A model generated the notes under the pieces. The model saw only the letters and a list, made by a program, of their open reading frames with translations. It was not told where the DNA came from and did not search any database. Below, in pieces: positions 32,133 through 34,208 of a stretch of 34,208 bases of DNA (its first letter is position 1; each line of letters begins with the position of its first letter). The position numbers and the translations under genes were made by a program. The stretch is from Treponema sp. GTDB lineage: Bacteria > Spirochaetota > Spirochaetia > Treponematales > Treponemataceae. Where the stretch lies: contig JAKSTJ010000027.1 of NCBI GenBank assembly GCA_024402635.1, positions 1-34,208 of the forward strand. Reading direction: 5' to 3'.

Positions 32133-32138
32133 AAATAA

Positions 32139-32167
32139 AGATTAGTTTGATTTAAAATGATTTGCAA
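32139..32167 (-). promoter_or_regulatory. sigma70 promoter of the nitroreductase gene, leaderless
   Basis: On the minus strand TTGCAA (32167-32162), 17-bp spacer, TAATCT (32144-32139), ATG 6 bases further on. Confidence 0.6.
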
Positions 32168-32195
32168 GAAAAATCTTAAATTCTCTAAAGATTTA

Positions 32196-32630
32196 TTATG
32201 CATTAAACGGATTAATTATTTTTAGGCCTTCTATTTCCTGCCCGTTATTTAAATCTTCAGAATATAAAACTGAACACCCTGTATCAATGGCCATTGCAAT
32301 AATAAGTGAATCCCAGTAACTATATTGGGTTTCTTTACTGATTTTCATTGCGTGGAGTACATTCTCAGTACTTATTTCATAAACTGGGAAAAGTTTTGAA
32401 TATTCTTCACATATAACATACCCCTGTTCTTTTGTTAGTCCAATTTTTTTTACAGCAACATTAAAAAATTCACCAAGTGTTTGAGTTGAAATAACAGGAA
32501 ATGAATTTTCTTTAATATAATTCAAAAAAGGAATTATCAAATTCTTTTTACTTTGTTCTGTATTGTCCCAGGCATATATTAATAGATTTGTATCCAAGAA
32601 ACATTTTAAATTTGGATTATTATCGTTCAT
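32196..32630 (-). CDS. PIN-domain (VapC-like) toxin
   Basis: 144 residues from ATG 32630, chosen because GGGAGGA lies a few bases upstream; it overlaps the antitoxin gene by 11 bases. PIN acidic residues: D13 in CFLDTN, Glu in TLGEFFNV, Asp in YWDSLIIAMA and Asp in LYSEDLNNG. PIN toxins are Mg2+-dependent RNases, often of tRNA or rRNA. The partner is an XRE-type protein rather than the usual VapB, a known but less common pairing. Confidence 0.85.
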   Translation of the reverse strand: MNDNNPNLKCFLDTNLLIYAWDNTEQSKKNLIIPFLNYIKENSFPVISTQTLGEFFNVAVKKIGLTKEQGYVICEEYSKLFPVYEISTENVLHAMKISKETQYSYWDSLIIAMAIDTGCSVLYSEDLNNGQEIEGLKIINPFNA

Positions 32631-33195
32631 GCATATCCTCCCTTGTCCATTTAACACCTTTAGTACTAAAGCCTATTGATTCTGTATATGCCAAAAGATT
32701 TTCAAGTCCTTTTTTATATTCTTCGGCGCTAGGGAAATGAACATCTTTCTGGTTTACTTTCATTGGCTGGGATTTTCTTCCTTTAGTCTGGGCTTCAACA
32801 TCTTCTGTTATACTTTGTGACACGGCTGTTAGTAATCTTGATTTTTCAGATAAAAGCAAATGAGGAAGAAGTGCCATAATCTGTGCAAAATAATTTTCTG
32901 TTCCAAATACAGAGGCATTGACTCCATATTCTGGAGCAGAAGAAGATACATGCATATTATTAAAAGATTCTTTGATTGTATAAGTTGGACTAGATTTTTC
33001 TTTAGTTCCAGAATCAAGTAATTCTTCGTAAGATACTGCATATAAAGTGCATAAAGCTTTTACAGAATTTAATGAAGGTTCTGTATCTCCTCTTTCATAC
33101 TTATTATACATCTGGCGAGAAACTCCAATTTCCTGAGCAACTTCCGCCTGAGACAAACCTCTTTTTTCCCGTAATTCTTTTAATTTATTCTTCAT
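32620..33195 (-). CDS. XRE-family antitoxin/regulator paired with the PIN toxin
   Basis: 191 residues. An N-terminal XRE helix-turn-helix (residues 3-56: LKELREKRGLSQAEVAQEIG, SRQMYNKYERGDTEPS) is followed by a disordered, Ser-rich middle and a C-terminal region (QKDVHFPSAEEYKKGLENLL...GVKWTREDMHE) that probably wraps the toxin. It should repress its own promoter. The promoter is leaderless; the toxin gene overlaps the 3' end, ensuring coupled translation. Confidence 0.85.
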   Translation of the reverse strand: MKNKLKELREKRGLSQAEVAQEIGVSRQMYNKYERGDTEPSLNSVKALCTLYAVSYEELLDSGTKEKSSPTYTIKESFNNMHVSSSAPEYGVNASVFGTENYFAQIMALLPHLLLSEKSRLLTAVSQSITEDVEAQTKGRKSQPMKVNQKDVHFPSAEEYKKGLENLLAYTESIGFSTKGVKWTREDMHER

Positions 33196-33201
33196 AATTT
33201 G

Positions 33202-33230
33202 AATTTAACAGATACAACTTTTAAAGTCAA
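33202..33230 (-). promoter_or_regulatory. sigma70 promoter of the XRE/PIN pair, leaderless
   Basis: On the minus strand TTGACT (33230-33225), 17-bp spacer, TAAATT (33207-33202), ATG 6 bases further on. Confidence 0.6.
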
Positions 33231-33297
33231 ATTTATTTTCTATGTTTTATGCTATTTTTTTTGACATATTTTAATTTTCATTAAGTCTGTTTATTAA

Positions 33298-34206
33298 TTA
33301 CATTCCAAAATCAAATTCACCTTGAATTGATCCACCGTTTATTCCAGTTTTCGAATTTCCACCGTCAAGTTTTTCTTTCGGAAACTGACGCATATATTCA
33401 AAGCACTGATTATCTACCAGAAGCTGATTTTCCCTGCAAAAATTTGTAAATATTTTCCAAAGGTGCCAGTGATTAGGACTATTTACCTGATATGCATAGC
33501 CAAAAGTTTTCTGGTACCGCTCCTTCATACCTGGGAAATCTTTGTCGAAACATTTGTACAAATATTCTCTGTCCCCTTCACGCAGAGTTACACCAAAGCC
33601 AAATTTTATAATTCCTTTTACTCCAGCGTCTTTACAGTATCCAAGGATTCCTCTGAGATTTTCTTCAGTGTCATTTATAAAAGGCAAATCGGGAGTCATC
33701 CAAACTATAGTTGGGATTCCACGAGCTTGCATTTCTTTTAGCACTTCATAGCGACGACGAGTTGTGCAGACGTTAGGTTCAATTTTACGGCACAGGGTTT
33801 CGTCATAGGTGGTAAGAGTCATTTGTACTACGCATTTTGATTTTTTGTTGATACTTTCTAAAAGATCAATGTCCCGCATAATAAGGTCAGATTTTGTCTG
33901 AATTGCAAGGCCAAAACCGTAGTGATCAATTATTTCCAGACAGCGACGGGTAAGACCAAGTTCTTTTTCGCAATGCATATATGGATCGCACATGGCACCT
34001 GTTCCAATCATGCACTTTTCCCGTTTGCGGCGAAGGCGGTCTTCCAGAAGTTCTGGTGCATTTTGTTTAACTTCAATATCTTCAAAGGGAATTGGGTTAT
34101 GGTAACATAAACTGCGACTGTCACAATAAATGCAGCCGTGAGTGCAGCCCCTATAAAGGTTCATTCCGTTTTGTGGCGATAAAATTGATTTAGCGTTTAC
34201 AAAATG
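33298..34206 (-). CDS. Radical SAM protein, SPL/Rv2578c-like, cut by window edge
   Basis: The frame stays open to the right edge, so the true start is outside. The visible part begins FVNAKSILSPQNGMNLYRGC and has the cluster motif C-x3-C-x2-C (CTHGCIYC), then GTGAMCDPYMHCEKELGLTR, VQMTLTTYDE, KIEPNVCTTRRRYE, GIPTIVWMTPDLPFINDTEE and GIIKFGFGVTLREGD, which is the pattern of spore-photoproduct-lyase-like radical SAM proteins without proven function. It should hold one [4Fe-4S] cluster and use S-adenosylmethionine. There is no repair-specific cysteine visible, and no partner gene here. Confidence 0.88.
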   Translation of the reverse strand, partial: HFVNAKSILSPQNGMNLYRGCTHGCIYCDSRSLCYHNPIPFEDIEVKQNAPELLEDRLRRKREKCMIGTGAMCDPYMHCEKELGLTRRCLEIIDHYGFGLAIQTKSDLIMRDIDLLESINKKSKCVVQMTLTTYDETLCRKIEPNVCTTRRRYEVLKEMQARGIPTIVWMTPDLPFINDTEENLRGILGYCKDAGVKGIIKFGFGVTLREGDREYLYKCFDKDFPGMKERYQKTFGYAYQVNSPNHWHLWKIFTNFCRENQLLVDNQCFEYMRQFPKEKLDGGNSKTGINGGSIQGEFDFGM

Positions 34207-34208
34207 CA

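Noticed and set aside
1..34208. tRNA, rRNA or known riboswitch
   Set aside because: Reading by eye found no cloverleaf, rRNA segment or recognisable aptamer; a covariance search could still find a divergent one.

Overview
The window is AT-rich (islands of high GC stand out) and looks like a spirochaete of the genus Treponema, most likely a gut or rumen plant-fibre degrader. The clues are two GH5 endoglucanases and a GH43 enzyme, a dCache chemoreceptor, many 25-nt palindromic REP-like repeats, and promoter-led genes with almost no 5' leader. This is inference from gene content; no rRNA gene is present to prove it.

Layout. 1-3354 (minus): two decayed genes, an OmpR-type DNA-binding regulator split by a 136-bp hairpin-rich insertion with a 7-bp target duplication, and an Mg2+-type P-ATPase with an in-frame amber codon. 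3426-4735: an AAA/DUF4143 ATPase behind an array of TGCGGAA sites. 4808-11843: the most interesting accessory block, a putative defence locus made of a PD-(D/E)XK nuclease-adenine methylase fusion, a DGQHR-like protein fused to a nucleoside-deoxyribosyltransferase/TIR-like domain, an HsdS specificity subunit and a large HEPN (Apea-like) protein. 11931-13439: a toxin-antitoxin pair (MqsR-like toxin with a damaged 5' end, zinc-ribbon/HTH/Panacea antitoxin). 13440-18160: small genes, gene remnants, two GC-rich hairpin islands and REP repeats. 18168-22394: chemoreceptor, P-loop kinase, CAP-domain and MmcQ/YjbR genes. 22440-26382: a carbohydrate cluster, with a secreted GH5 divergent from an intracellular GH43 and a GH5 whose last beta/alpha unit sits at the N-terminus (apparent circular permutation). 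26385-29054: a small (p)ppGpp synthetase-like protein, a methyltransferase and a lipoprotein, the last two diverging from a (TA)n promoter that looks phase-variable. 29383-34208: SDR, double-Nudix protein, nitroreductase, PIN/XRE toxin-antitoxin pair and a radical SAM protein cut by the window edge.

A recurring pattern: genes that head transcripts have a good sigma70 box set with the -10 only 6-9 nt before the ATG and no Shine-Dalgarno (leaderless), while genes inside operons have clear GAGG/GGAG sites. The strongest leads for follow-up are the four-gene defence locus, the permuted GH5, the bidirectional TA-repeat promoter and the hairpin insertion element.
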